NCBI RefSeq assembly: GCF_003254275.1
Contig: NZ_QKZK01000008.1
Coordinates: forward strand, 101,600-165,599
Origin: Breznakibacter xylanolyticus
Lineage (GTDB): Bacteria; Bacteroidota; Bacteroidia; Bacteroidales; Marinilabiliaceae
Direction: 5' to 3'
DNA length: 64,000 bases
In this document: positions 40,092-48,540 of the stretch, one piece after another
Layout: each line of letters begins with the position of its first letter
Numbering within the stretch: position 1 is the stretch's first letter
Position numbers and translations under genes: made by a program
Notes under the pieces: generated by a model
Told to the model about the DNA's origin: nothing
The model's database searches: none
Seen by the model: only the letters and a program-made list of their open reading frames with translations

Positions 40092-40122
40092 TTTACTATT
40101 CGGAGAACGCATGATAGATTTG
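40092..40122 (+). promoter_or_regulatory. Candidate promoter of the DUF6266 pair
   Basis: TTTA at 40092-40095, 19 nt, then a perfect -7 box TAGATTTG at 40115-40122. Confidence 0.5.
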
Positions 40123-40128
40123 CAACAC

Positions 40129-40282
40129 CTCTTGAGCGCGCAGAGGTGGTTGGCGGCTGATTGACTGCAGCAATGAGTGAGCCAACCCGGAGTGAGTTAA
40201 CCACGACACAGGTCGGTGTCGGTCTGTCGCGAAAGACAGGCAGCGGGAGGTGGTCGTGATGTTTTATCTAAAAAACAGAGTT
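40129..40282 (+). other. Structured 5' leader
   Basis: About 150 nt between the promoter and the first ATG. Stems: GGTTGGC 40148-40154 with GCCAACC 40181-40187, enclosing GCTG/CAGC 40156-40159/40168-40171; CTGTC 40224-40228 with GACAG 40235-40239 (loop GCGAAA); CACGAC 40202-40207 with GTCGTG 40253-40258. No known riboswitch recognised. Confidence 0.4.
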
Positions 40283-40513
40283 ATGAATGATTTGAGAATA
40301 TTTATAGTGGCGTCGTCGGGAACCCTGTTGACGCAGATGGCTCAGGGCGAGATGCCGGTGATAGGGCCTGAACTGGACGCGTGGCTAACCAAGACGCTCA
40401 TCAGCGTGGTGGGTGGCATTGTGTCGACCCTGGCCTATAAGCTGCTGAGCGATTGGATGGGCAAAGGCCGATTGTTCGGAAAACGAAGAATGTTAAACAG
40501 TAAAAAAAACTAA
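40283..40513 (+). CDS. Small membrane protein next to DUF6266
   Basis: 76 aa from ATG 40283; in-frame starts at 40250 (GTG) and 40259 (ATG) lie in the structured leader. One clear hydrophobic segment near the middle (LISVVGGIVSTLAYKLL), with a basic tail GKGRLFGKRRMLNSKKN. Size and layout recall small holin-like proteins but there is no direct match. Only 13 bp before the DUF6266 gene, so probably cotranscribed with it. Confidence 0.6.
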   Translation: MNDLRIFIVASSGTLLTQMAQGEMPVIGPELDAWLTKTLISVVGGIVSTLAYKLLSDWMGKGRLFGKRRMLNSKKN

Positions 40514-40526
40514 AAACTAAATTGTT

Positions 40527-41159
40527 ATGGGAAAATTTTATAAGGGAATCCTGGGCGGATTCTCGGGAAAGGTTGGCACCGTGATTGGGAGCCGATGGAA
40601 AGGCTTGGAGTACATGCGCTCAAAGAGCGCTCCCCGCAGGGGCGGGTTTTCGTTGAAGCAGTTGGAACAGCAGGCGCGTTTTGGCCTGGCCGTGCGATTT
40701 CTGCAACCGTTGCAGCCGGCGCTGGCCATTGGTTATCGGGCCGCGGTGCGTCATTCCACCTTTATGAATAAGGCGGTGTCCGATTTGTTGCAGTATGCCA
40801 TTGAGGGCGATTACCCCGACTATCAGGTGGCGCCGGCGTTGGTGCGCATTGCTCAGGGGCCGTTGCAGGCACCTTCGGGCTGCAACGTGGCCGTGCAGGG
40901 CGGCCGTGTGGTGGTGACCTGGACGGCACCCACCGGTCAATTGCGAGGCAGCGAGCACGATGGGGTGTTGTTGGTGGCCTTAACACCGGGGGGAGTGCCA
41001 TGCTTTGATTTGCTGACCGCAACGCGCGGGCAGGGCACGGCTTCGGTGGAGTTGCCCACGGCTGACCCGGGAGCGCAGGTGTACGTCTATCTGGCTTTTG
41101 CATCGCAAAGCTGTGATGATGTCAGCAACAGTGTGGTGGCCGGCGTGATCACGCTTTGA
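40527..41159 (+). CDS. DUF6266 family protein
   Basis: 210 aa. N-terminal signature GKFYKGILGGFSGKVGTVIG and WKGLEYMRSKSAPRRGG, then QARFGLAVRFLQPLQPAL, typical of DUF6266, a Bacteroidota family often present in many copies. The C-terminal half (from about residue 110) looks like a fibronectin-III-type beta-sandwich: VVVTWTAPTG, then VYVYLAFASQSCDD. No signal peptide. Function unknown. GC-rich compared with the AT-rich spacer beyond it. Pairs with the small membrane protein upstream. Confidence 0.85.
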   Translation: MGKFYKGILGGFSGKVGTVIGSRWKGLEYMRSKSAPRRGGFSLKQLEQQARFGLAVRFLQPLQPALAIGYRAAVRHSTFMNKAVSDLLQYAIEGDYPDYQVAPALVRIAQGPLQAPSGCNVAVQGGRVVVTWTAPTGQLRGSEHDGVLLVALTPGGVPCFDLLTATRGQGTASVELPTADPGAQVYVYLAFASQSCDDVSNSVVAGVITL

Positions 41160-41243
41160 TGGATTTGTATGAAAGGGGCATTCGCATTTGCGGGTGCCTC
41201 TTTTTTGAAGTGGAGGCGTTGAAAAGTGTGAGTGTATAAGCAA

Positions 41244-41395
41244 GTGGCAAAGTGGCAAAGCAGGAAAGTGGCAAAGTGGCAAAGCAGGAAAGTGCAGGAG
41301 TGCAAAAGTGAAGTGGCAGAGTAGCAGAGTGGCAGAGTGGCAAAGCAGGAAAGTGATAAAGAGAGAGAGTGCGAAAGAGCAAAAGTGAGAAAGGG
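41244..41395 (+). repeat. Purine-rich 8-bp/24-bp tandem repeat
   Basis: Units GTGGCAAA, GTGGCAAA, GCAGGAAA form a 24-bp block repeated exactly twice (41244-41291), followed to about 41395 by degenerate GTGGCAGA, GTAGCAGA and AGAGAGAG units. One strand is nearly free of T and C. Reading frames across it are repeat artefacts. Confidence 0.85.
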
Positions 41396-42005
41396 TGGAC
41401 GGTGCCTGTCATTTAAATAAATGACGAAACATGCTTCAAGTTCTTTTTTGTTGGATTCGGGAGCTAATGATGTCGATTAGCGCCTCGGCGTTGCACATTT
41501 ACTACTATATAACTCTTTTGAGTTATCTGATTTTTATTTGAACAAGGGGGAGCAACGCTTCATCAAGATGATTTAATACATCAAAATAAAACTCTGTGTC
41601 CCTGTGCCTACTATATAACTCTTTTACCGAGTGGCACTGAGGCTTCTTCTCCTCACTGGTTCTCATCTTATCTCACTGCAACTCAGCGTTAGTTCTTAGT
41701 TTGTTAAGTAGCGGACGATGATTAAATGCTGAGTTATCTGCTTTCATAATTAAACGCAATCTATTAATCATACCAACTCAGTGCCTTTCTTGGCATAGCC
41801 AAGCGACTGCGTCGATTAGCGCCTCAGCGTTTATTTTGACTCCGTGTTCATTGAAAACTCTGTCATAAAAACTGACTTTTTTAAACACATTGATCCCGGG
41901 TGGTTTTGGGTTGTTGGGATGGAATTCTTACCAGATGTCATGTGATGGGGTGTTGTGGGTGTTAAATAATTATTAATTTTATCAGACTGAAAAACCTAAC
42001 CTTTT
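41396..42005. other. Gene-free spacer with short direct repeats
   Basis: About 600 bp with no credible gene. It contains CTACTATATAACTCTTTT twice (41502-41519 and 41608-41625) and GTCGATTAGCGCCTC twice (41472-41486 and 41811-41825, each followed by a near-identical RGCGTT). Probably decayed repeat debris. Confidence 0.6.
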
Positions 42006-43178
42006 ATGATTCATCAGTTGGCTGAGCTTATGATGCAGGTACAGAGCCGTTATGCCCGGGTGTGGGCAGGCGGGTGTTTGCCCTTGCAACTGCCTGCTGT
42101 TGGGAATGTGAACCATCTGTTTGATGCCGTGGAGAGAGCGGTGCGCGAGCGGGTGACCGTTGGTTTGGGCAACCCGGCCGATGAGCAGATTCAGCGGGTG
42201 TGGTTTTGTCAGCTCTATGCCATGCAGCGTTGTTGTTGCATTCATCAGTGGCCGGAGCCGTTGTCGGCAAAGGAGATGATTCGGGCGTGGTGGTTGCACG
42301 ACTTACTGGTTTATTCACGTTGGCTGCTGCTGTTGCATCATGCCAATCATTACACCGAGGGGTGGTTTGATGATGCCGGACGCCCTTCGTTGTCGTGCCT
42401 GACTTTACGGTGCTGTGGTGAGGATGTTTCCATCCGATGTCAATTGCCCCGGGAACTGGCGCAGCACGTGGATGCTTTGTGTGAGTTGGCATACATCAAC
42501 CCCTATGAAATGGTGGTGTGCCGGTTGGCTGAGACAGCCCGGAGCACGGGGCTGCCCGCGGCCACCGCAGCCTTGATTGTGGTGGTGGCTGATTCACTGT
42601 TGTACTTTGCTCCCGAAAGTCTGCATCAGGAGCGTCAACTGACCCATTTTTTGAGTGCCTTGCATCGGCAGTTGATGCGACGCTGCTGTGATGGGGCGGC
42701 CTTGCAACCGATGCAATGGCTCACGATGGTGTTGCGGTGCCAAGGTATGCCCGCCGAAGTGTTGGATGAGGCGCTGCAGGCGTATCTGGTCGGGTGGACT
42801 ACCGATGTGGATCACTGCTTGTTGGCGCAAGAGATGGATGAGTGGGAAGCCATGGATGTCTCGAGGCTGCCCGATGGTGCAGCCGGTATGATTCAGACCG
42901 TGTTGCACCGGCTTGGCAAACTGTGCCGCATGCCCCACGAGCCGGAGTTGCCGCCTGAGCTGCGCATTCAGTGGGGAGGGACGGTGAAAGAGTTTGTGAG
43001 TTTGTTTCATCCGCTTATTGTGAAGAAACGCTTGCTGTTGAAAGGCAACAACGATTTGTTGCCGTTGGTGGGGGTGTTGGGGAAAATTTTTGCCATCGAC
43101 AAGTCGCGCGGCGAAGGATTGCTGGCTGTGGAGTCCCTCATCAGCTATTTTAAACGGGCCAATGCAGGGGAGGAGTGA
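42006..43178 (+). CDS. Hypothetical protein, 390 aa, unrecognised
   Basis: Mostly helical, rich in Leu, Cys, His and Trp. Notable segments are QLYAMQRCCCIHQW, IRAWWLHDLLVYSRWLLLLHHANHY and a C-terminal GGTVKEFVSLFHPLIVKKRL followed by a segment that reads DLLPLVGVLGKIFAI. That last part weakly recalls the C-terminus of RteC-type and other Bacteroidota mobile-element proteins, too weakly to assign. No signal peptide. It stands alone at the edge of the RAYT/TA island, with a GC-rich codon pattern. A real gene by length, but function not known. Confidence 0.65.
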   Translation: MIHQLAELMMQVQSRYARVWAGGCLPLQLPAVGNVNHLFDAVERAVRERVTVGLGNPADEQIQRVWFCQLYAMQRCCCIHQWPEPLSAKEMIRAWWLHDLLVYSRWLLLLHHANHYTEGWFDDAGRPSLSCLTLRCCGEDVSIRCQLPRELAQHVDALCELAYINPYEMVVCRLAETARSTGLPAATAALIVVVADSLLYFAPESLHQERQLTHFLSALHRQLMRRCCDGAALQPMQWLTMVLRCQGMPAEVLDEALQAYLVGWTTDVDHCLLAQEMDEWEAMDVSRLPDGAAGMIQTVLHRLGKLCRMPHEPELPPELRIQWGGTVKEFVSLFHPLIVKKRLLLKGNNDLLPLVGVLGKIFAIDKSRGEGLLAVESLISYFKRANAGEE

Positions 43179-43244
43179 AGGGACTCGGAGAATCCCCTCC
43201 CCGAGACCGGTGCCCTGTGACTGGTGAACGATGCCCTGCTGGTG

Positions 43245-43480
43245 CGTAAGATAAACGCAATACCTATTATCAGGTATGGACGCATGAGAGCCTTGCTGTT
43301 ATTCTCTCTTCAAACGACTTAACGGCTGAGAAAAACAATTATATCCATCAAAATCTGTGACGTGCATTGCTGGTACAAATTCCCGAAGATTATTGGTATT
43401 CAAGTGCGCGAAATTATGCCGGACTTAGTGCTGTGCTTGATGTGGAATTGCTTTCTTTACCTTGGAAAACGGTGAGGTAG
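43245..43480 (+). pseudogene. 3' remnant of a RAYT transposase (family 1)
   Basis: Reading through one in-frame stop, the translation matches the C-terminus of copies B and C (RNTxYQVWTHE..AVIL.SNDLTAEK, then YIHQN, EDYWYSSARNYAGLSAVLDV, ELLSLPWKTVR). The stop within the YIHQN...RALLV stretch and missing 5' part show it is dead. It ends at a REP-like hairpin. Confidence 0.8.
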
Positions 43481-43504
43481 TCAGGAGATTACAGGCGCGA
43501 GGAC

Positions 43505-43525
43505 GGCGAAGTTGCAAACTTCGCC
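43505..43525. repeat. RAYT right-end palindrome
   Basis: Perfect 9-bp arms GGCGAAGTT and AACTTCGCC with a 3-nt loop, just past the 43245-43480 remnant. The same arrangement, diverged, follows copy C at 53396-53417, so it marks the element end. Confidence 0.75.
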
Positions 43526-43541
43526 GAGCAAAGGCAATAAG

Positions 43542-43682
43542 GTGCTTGATGAAAAAATCCACTATGTCCACAAAAATCCAGTTGAGGAGGGGTTGGTGTT
43601 CTATCCCGAAGATTATGTGTATAGCAGTGCACGTGATTACAGAGGGGAAAAAGATATTTTACTGGATGTGGTAGTTGTTTAA
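43542..43682 (+). pseudogene. 3' remnant of a RAYT transposase (family 2)
   Basis: 47 codons with stop: VLDEKIHYVHKNPVEEGLVF, YPEDYVYSSARDYRGEKDIL. It resembles the C-terminus of the transposase at 51836-52306 (KLNYIHQNPVEEGLVF) and not family 1. No start or catalytic domain left. Confidence 0.75.
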
Positions 43683-43750
43683 GTGGCCACACTATACAAT
43701 CGTGCGGCAGCGGGAGTCAGCGAAGGGTATTTACGTTAGGCAGTTTTTTT

Positions 43751-44008
43751 CTAATAATGTCCTTTAATCGAAAGGATCATAATCTTATCGGTATAAACTT
43801 CATAAACAATGCGGTGTTCTTGGTTAATGCGGCGAGACCAGCAACCAGCAAGGGCATATTTTAAAGGTTCTGGCTTGCCAATGCCTTCGTAAGGCGTTTC
43901 AGAAACAGACTCGATAAGTTCACGGATTTTTTTCAGTACGGCCACGTTGTTAGTCTTTTTCCAGAAAGCCAGATCTTCGCAAGCCTGTTGGGTGAATTCT
44001 ATTTCCAT
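43751..44008 (-). CDS. yoeB: YoeB/Txe family toxin (mRNA interferase)
   Basis: 85 aa, full length. Family signatures IGKPEPLKYALAGCWSRRI, EHRIVYEV and the C-terminal SIKGHY with the catalytic His and Tyr. YoeB cleaves mRNA in the ribosomal A site. Overlaps the upstream antitoxin gene by 10 bp, the standard antitoxin-first order on the minus strand. First of four toxin-antitoxin modules in the island. Confidence 0.93.
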   Translation of the reverse strand: MEIEFTQQACEDLAFWKKTNNVAVLKKIRELIESVSETPYEGIGKPEPLKYALAGCWSRRINQEHRIVYEVYTDKIMILSIKGHY

Positions 44009-44208
44009 ATATCATCGAGGCCAATCTTAAACGTCTTGCCCTCGGCGGCTTGTTTGCGGCTGTTTTCAATTTTTGCAACAAACTTCGGGTCGTAAGGTGA
44101 ATCTTTTGCAACTTCGAACTTTATCTTTAGTGCTTCAAAAAACGCTTTAATGACATTCATTTCATGGTCATTAGACGGATGGGCAATCAGGATATCTTGT
44201 GTTTTCAT
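43999..44208 (-). CDS. Antitoxin of the YoeB module (DUF2683-like)
   Basis: 69 aa. Start MKTQDILIAHPSNDHEMNVI and FFEALKIKFEVAKDSPYDPK are typical of Bacteroidota antitoxins paired with YoeB or RelE toxins; it is not a classical Phd/YefM fold by reading. The C-terminal part FKIGLDDIWK probably wraps the toxin. Promoter not recognised. Confidence 0.85.
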   Translation of the reverse strand: MKTQDILIAHPSNDHEMNVIKAFFEALKIKFEVAKDSPYDPKFVAKIENSRKQAAEGKTFKIGLDDIWK

Positions 44209-44372
44209 ATCTCTTATAATTAAGGATATCTTGGTTTTTATTTTTAATCAGGATGTCGAAAGGGTGTATCCCGACACCCAAAAATACGAAAAATCGATGA
44301 AATTGTCCACCCCGTTCAGCGTAGCGTCCCGCTACGTCGTTACCCAAAGGCCTTTGGCCATCCCTGCTATCT

Positions 44373-44522
44373 GTAGAGTGTCTATGAGGTTTTGAGCTCG
44401 GCGTCATTTGTAATGACGTCGTCTTCATGTTTGTCGTTTTTAACGACAAAAAGCAGTACACGATCGTCTGTTTTGTTTAACTTATGGTGATAATCAATCG
44501 TATGTCCACAGGTTATCAAATC
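44373..44522 (+). mobile_element. 5' fragment of a RAYT element (copy A)
   Basis: Matches the leader of copies B and C: CGTCATTTGTAATGACG (44402-44418) and TTGTCGTTTTTAACGACAA palindromes, then ATGTCCACAGGTTATCAAATC at 44502-44522. Homology stops there and runs into the toxin region, so the element is cut. Confidence 0.8.
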
Positions 44523-44593
44523 TCTGCTAGCCGTAGTTTGTAACAGTTAGTAAGCTCGGCGATATTTTTAATTACCCCTCGAACAGCAGTGCC

Positions 44594-47500
44594 GTGGCCA
44601 CCCCCTCGCAAACCGGACAATATGGTTGTTCGGTGGTGGTGTCGGCTGCCGACAATCAAAAACACGGCTTCGATGCCGTGGGCAATGGCAAAGTCAAGCC
44701 CAACAACTATTTCCTGTCGTCGAAGGCCGGCGATGCCGTGCCCTGGAAGTCGTTGCCCGTGGGGGGCAACGACTATGTGATGGTATCGGTGACCGGCGAT
44801 TGTTCGCCCGACAGCCTGCGGTACCTTCGCGAATCGGATATTCCGACCCCCTCGGCTCCAAATGGCAAAAAACAACAGTTGCTGCTCACCGGCACCGCCC
44901 CGGGCGACGAAGAAGTGCTCACCATTGCCCTCTCCACCAAGCAACTGCAAAAGGATAGCACCACCCGCCAGACCCTCACCGAAGCCGGCGCCCTGGGGTT
45001 GGTGACCTATGCCCCGCAGGTGCGCAACGTGGTGATAGTGCCCGTGAACGATGCCGTGGCTCCCTCAGGCAGCAGTGCCGTGAAAACGGTGCTCGACAAA
45101 GTGTTTGCCCCCGCCCTGGTGAGCTGGAATGTGACCGTGGAGCCGGCCATCACGGTGAGCGGCATCACCGCCGACGGCTTCTCGACCACCGGTCTGGCCA
45201 TCGGGAGCCGCTACACGCCCCACATGAACCAGGTGATCAAAGCCTACAAGGCCACCCGCAAGATCTCCAAAAACACCCTGGTGCTCTTTTTTGTGACGGC
45301 GCCCCACAGCGACAAGCTGGGCTACATGCCCCTGACGGGCGACTATGGCTTCATCTTCAACCTGGGCAGCAACCTCGAGCTGCTGGCTCACGAGCTCAGC
45401 CACGGCGCCTTCAACCTCAAGCACACCTTTAGCGACGATGCCTACTGGCGCCAACGCGGCCCCGCCCCCCGCTTTGCCGAGCGCACCACCCAAAACCTCA
45501 TGGACTACACCAACGGCACCGAGCTGTGGAAGTACCAATGGGATTTGATACATAACCCCGAGACGGTGTGGCTGGGGGCGCTGGAGGAGGAGGAGGGGGC
45601 GGCCTTTCGTGAAGAAGGCACCAAATTCCTCTGCATCAACGATGCCAATGCGCTTGCCAAACTTGCCAAATACCAAACCCTCTACCTCCCCGACGGCAAA
45701 AAGGCCGATCTGAAAGGCAAATACAACGCCTCCGGATTCTATTTGGCCGACGACGTGACCCAATCGGCACGGGGTGCCATTTATTCGTTGCGAATCAATG
45801 GGTATGACAACGTACAACTGTTCAACGATGCCAAAGAAACAAAGGCATTCGGTTACAGGGTTACCGACAGCACCGCGGTACGCTCGGTGACGGCCGATGC
45901 ACTAAAAGCCGACGACGACGCCGTTGCCTATCGCGTGTTCATCGAAAAAGGCAATGGCAACAACGGTAAAATAACCGTCAAGAACGGTAACGAAACGGTG
46001 GAAACCATCGATTTTACCGGTGACTGCAACTGCAATTATCACGAGAAGGCCGAAGAGGTCTATTTCAAGACCAATTCCATCGCGCAGGTATATGTGGACT
46101 ATTTCCAAAGCAGGAGTTTAAGAATAGACCAGGCAATCGACAAGGACAACGCACTTATCGACCAACTGGTCGATGCCATTAACAGGCAAAAATCTGCGGG
46201 ACTGCAAGATGAGCTGCTAGGCAACGTGTTGGCCGACAAACTAAGGAGCTACGAAAAATTCAACGATCGAAAATTCTACGTGGCCGTGGTGCCGCAAAAT
46301 ACGCTGTGCCTCAACCAAAAGGCTTGGAACCGGTTGGCCGATGCGGTGTTCCTCAAAGCCAACTTGCCCGACAACGCCATCCTCATCACCCTGCCTTACG
46401 TGCAGTGCGCAGGTATTGGGCGCGACAAAGGCGAGTTCTTCTTTATGCCCGGCCTCACCTTTGGGGGCAACATCCGCATTGACCTGTCGGGATTGGCAAA
46501 AAGCTACCAGAACACACAAAACTCGGCAGCCTTCATTGCCGACAATACCAGTTCGCCCATGTGGACGTTCGTAAAAGATGTGTTCGCCAACACCGACAAG
46601 CAATACATTCGCCGTTACTATTACATCACCGCCAAGGGCGAAATTATAGGGCGGAGCGAAACTGCCGCGTCTCATGTCGGATTTCCGGGAACGGTCGATT
46701 TCAGGTTGATGGTCGATACAAGGTTCTTCGAATATGCCAAGTTGCTGACCGAGTCCGAACGCTATTTGGACAGTAAAAACCTGGCGAACAACGCCCACGT
46801 CATCGCAGCCTTTAACAAAAGGCGCTTGGAACTCAACATTGCCCTGTCCAACTTTTATATGGACCATGCCGAGCCGCAAGATTCTGTGGTCGTCCATGGC
46901 ATGAACGAGTACACGGGCACGTCCGATGAGACCAACTGCGCCCGGTTTGCACTTTGGTACCGCGACCGCTTCTATTCCCCGGGCACTAAGCAGGGCTCGC
47001 CCGGCGACGACTGTTTTTATGCCGGGCGCAACATGGTGGTGTACAACGAAAACATTGCGAACATCGATGCCCTTGGGCTGATGCTTTCGCCCTTTGGCTT
47101 CGATTGGGTTGCCGATGCCATCGGCTGCGTGTATGCAGGTTACTACTGCGATTTTGGCAACAGTGCCATGTACGGTTTGGGAATTGCCGTCCCGGTTGTG
47201 TCCATCGTGTACGTCAAAGGTTCGGCCAAAGCGCTGCTCAGCGGTTTACGGCGCGGGCAATGCGAATTGGTTCAGGAAGGCTCCGGATACGCCATCCGCT
47301 GGATTTCCCGACAAGCCGATGGCCTCGACGACTTGTTGAGAAGGCTTAATTCTCCCGATTTGGAAGATGCCTTTAAGGCCGATTTTAATAACTTTACCGA
47401 GGCCACAAGGAAAACGTTCCTGGAGAAACCGGAGTTGGTAGAGAGTTGGAAACTACTACTTCATACAAATATTCCTGCTACAATTAGGACGAATCCTACT

Positions 47501-48142
47501 TATTTAAGTGCGGTTAGCAAGCAGCTTACCAACTATGGGAATGATGTAGTTTTCCAGTTTGAAAGAGTGCTGCCAAAGATTGAGGTGGTTGATCTACCTG
47601 TTTTTTTCAAGGCCTTAGATAATCCCAATAGCATTGACCATGTAAGGTCTTTGGTCGGAGACTTTGAAAATATTCCAGGGATATCATTGACAAATTACAC
47701 ACCTAATGGATTACCTAAATCTGCTATTGATCCACCAGATACTTGGGCTAACCCATTGTTAGATTTACCAGCTCAAGATGCCCCTAATTTTTCAAACGCC
47801 ACAGCTAAAACTCTGACTCCTGGACAAAAGATTTATCGAGTAATTGGAGAAACCCCTGCCGGAGGCTATTGGACTTATGATCTACCAACAAGTAAAGCTG
47901 ATATTTTTGGAGGTACAGCAGTACGTCCAGAGTGGAATAGTGCAACTAAGTATGTTGAATATACGATTCCAGATGGAGGTTTGAAGGTTTGGGATGGGCC
48001 TGCTGCAAGTCAGCGTCTTTTGAATGGGATTGATGATGTATCACTTCCAGGAGGGGCAATTCAAATATATGTTCCAGAGCCATATAGGCAGATAGGAAAC
48101 GCTTTTGATAATCTAAATCCAGTTGATTTAAACTTCAAATGA
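44594..48142 (+). CDS. Polymorphic toxin-like protein, 5'-truncated, with metallopeptidase and C-terminal toxin tip
   Basis: 1182 aa from GTG 44594; the frame is open back to 44537 and reads like an inner part of a larger protein, so the N-terminal export part is missing. H266 in LLAHELSHGAFNLKHTF (HExxH) with NLMDYTNG marks a zincin that probably cuts the chain. A hydrophobic pre-toxin stretch lies near 823-880. Residues 1076-1182 (KIYRVIGETPAGGYWTYDLP, EWNSATKYVEYTIPDGG, LPGGAIQIYVPEPYRQIG) look like an ADP-ribosyltransferase-type toxin, by inference. From about 47440 the DNA turns AT-rich. The putative immunity gene overlaps its stop. Confidence 0.82.
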   Translation: MATPSQTGQYGCSVVVSAADNQKHGFDAVGNGKVKPNNYFLSSKAGDAVPWKSLPVGGNDYVMVSVTGDCSPDSLRYLRESDIPTPSAPNGKKQQLLLTGTAPGDEEVLTIALSTKQLQKDSTTRQTLTEAGALGLVTYAPQVRNVVIVPVNDAVAPSGSSAVKTVLDKVFAPALVSWNVTVEPAITVSGITADGFSTTGLAIGSRYTPHMNQVIKAYKATRKISKNTLVLFFVTAPHSDKLGYMPLTGDYGFIFNLGSNLELLAHELSHGAFNLKHTFSDDAYWRQRGPAPRFAERTTQNLMDYTNGTELWKYQWDLIHNPETVWLGALEEEEGAAFREEGTKFLCINDANALAKLAKYQTLYLPDGKKADLKGKYNASGFYLADDVTQSARGAIYSLRINGYDNVQLFNDAKETKAFGYRVTDSTAVRSVTADALKADDDAVAYRVFIEKGNGNNGKITVKNGNETVETIDFTGDCNCNYHEKAEEVYFKTNSIAQVYVDYFQSRSLRIDQAIDKDNALIDQLVDAINRQKSAGLQDELLGNVLADKLRSYEKFNDRKFYVAVVPQNTLCLNQKAWNRLADAVFLKANLPDNAILITLPYVQCAGIGRDKGEFFFMPGLTFGGNIRIDLSGLAKSYQNTQNSAAFIADNTSSPMWTFVKDVFANTDKQYIRRYYYITAKGEIIGRSETAASHVGFPGTVDFRLMVDTRFFEYAKLLTESERYLDSKNLANNAHVIAAFNKRRLELNIALSNFYMDHAEPQDSVVVHGMNEYTGTSDETNCARFALWYRDRFYSPGTKQGSPGDDCFYAGRNMVVYNENIANIDALGLMLSPFGFDWVADAIGCVYAGYYCDFGNSAMYGLGIAVPVVSIVYVKGSAKALLSGLRRGQCELVQEGSGYAIRWISRQADGLDDLLRRLNSPDLEDAFKADFNNFTEATRKTFLEKPELVESWKLLLHTNIPATIRTNPTYLSAVSKQLTNYGNDVVFQFERVLPKIEVVDLPVFFKALDNPNSIDHVRSLVGDFENIPGISLTNYTPNGLPKSAIDPPDTWANPLLDLPAQDAPNFSNATAKTLTPGQKIYRVIGETPAGGYWTYDLPTSKADIFGGTAVRPEWNSATKYVEYTIPDGGLKVWDGPAASQRLLNGIDDVSLPGGAIQIYVPEPYRQIGNAFDNLNPVDLNFK

Positions 48143-48528
48143 TGAATAAAAGTAAGGAAAAGCAGTATGAAGACATAGTGGAACAAAGTATAGGTGTTTT
48201 TTCCGAATTAGAGACCATAGTACTATCTATTAAGAATAATTTTATAGAAGAGCAGAGGCAAGACCCAAGACTTACGATAGAAATGGTGGATAAAAGTTTA
48301 GAATTACTTTCTTCCTATTTAGCAAGGTTCAGAGGATATCAGGATAGAAGTAAATCAGAATGGTCGCTTGAAAAAGACATTGATTACGTTAGCCAAACAA
48401 TTCAATCATTTTTTCGAAAATTTGACAATCCGTTTTTGGGCTCAGAAAGATGGTATCAAAGAATCGTACAGCTTCAAGATCAACTATCAGAGCAAGCAAG
48501 AGAGCTTGATAGTTTGATTGAGGAGTGA
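48139..48528 (+). CDS. Putative immunity protein
   Basis: 129 aa, all helical and charged (LETIVLSIKNNFIEEQ, WSLEKDIDYVSQTIQSFFRK, IVQLQDQLSEQARELDSLIE). Its ATG overlaps the toxin stop as ATGA (48139-48142; a second ATG follows at 48142). It is as AT-rich as the toxin tip and unlike the GC-rich body. Position, overlap and composition are the usual signs of a cognate immunity gene; no family was recognised. Confidence 0.7.
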   Translation: MMNKSKEKQYEDIVEQSIGVFSELETIVLSIKNNFIEEQRQDPRLTIEMVDKSLELLSSYLARFRGYQDRSKSEWSLEKDIDYVSQTIQSFFRKFDNPFLGSERWYQRIVQLQDQLSEQARELDSLIEE

Positions 48529-48540
48529 TTATCTAATTTA

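Noticed and set aside
39751..40092. A 113-aa minus-strand frame covering the CGAAG repeat
   Set aside because: Its content is dictated by the 11-bp repeat and it crosses the guaA promoter. Not supported as a gene, though a homologue search would settle it.
40129..40282. Retron or diversity-generating element
   Set aside because: The structured leader is suggestive, but there is no reverse transcriptase in the window.
41149..41412. Frames rich in LCHFATLPLC on the minus strand
   Set aside because: Translation of the GTGGCAAA tandem repeat.
45065..45817. A 250-aa minus-strand frame
   Set aside because: Shadow of the GC-rich toxin body; high G+C keeps antisense frames open.
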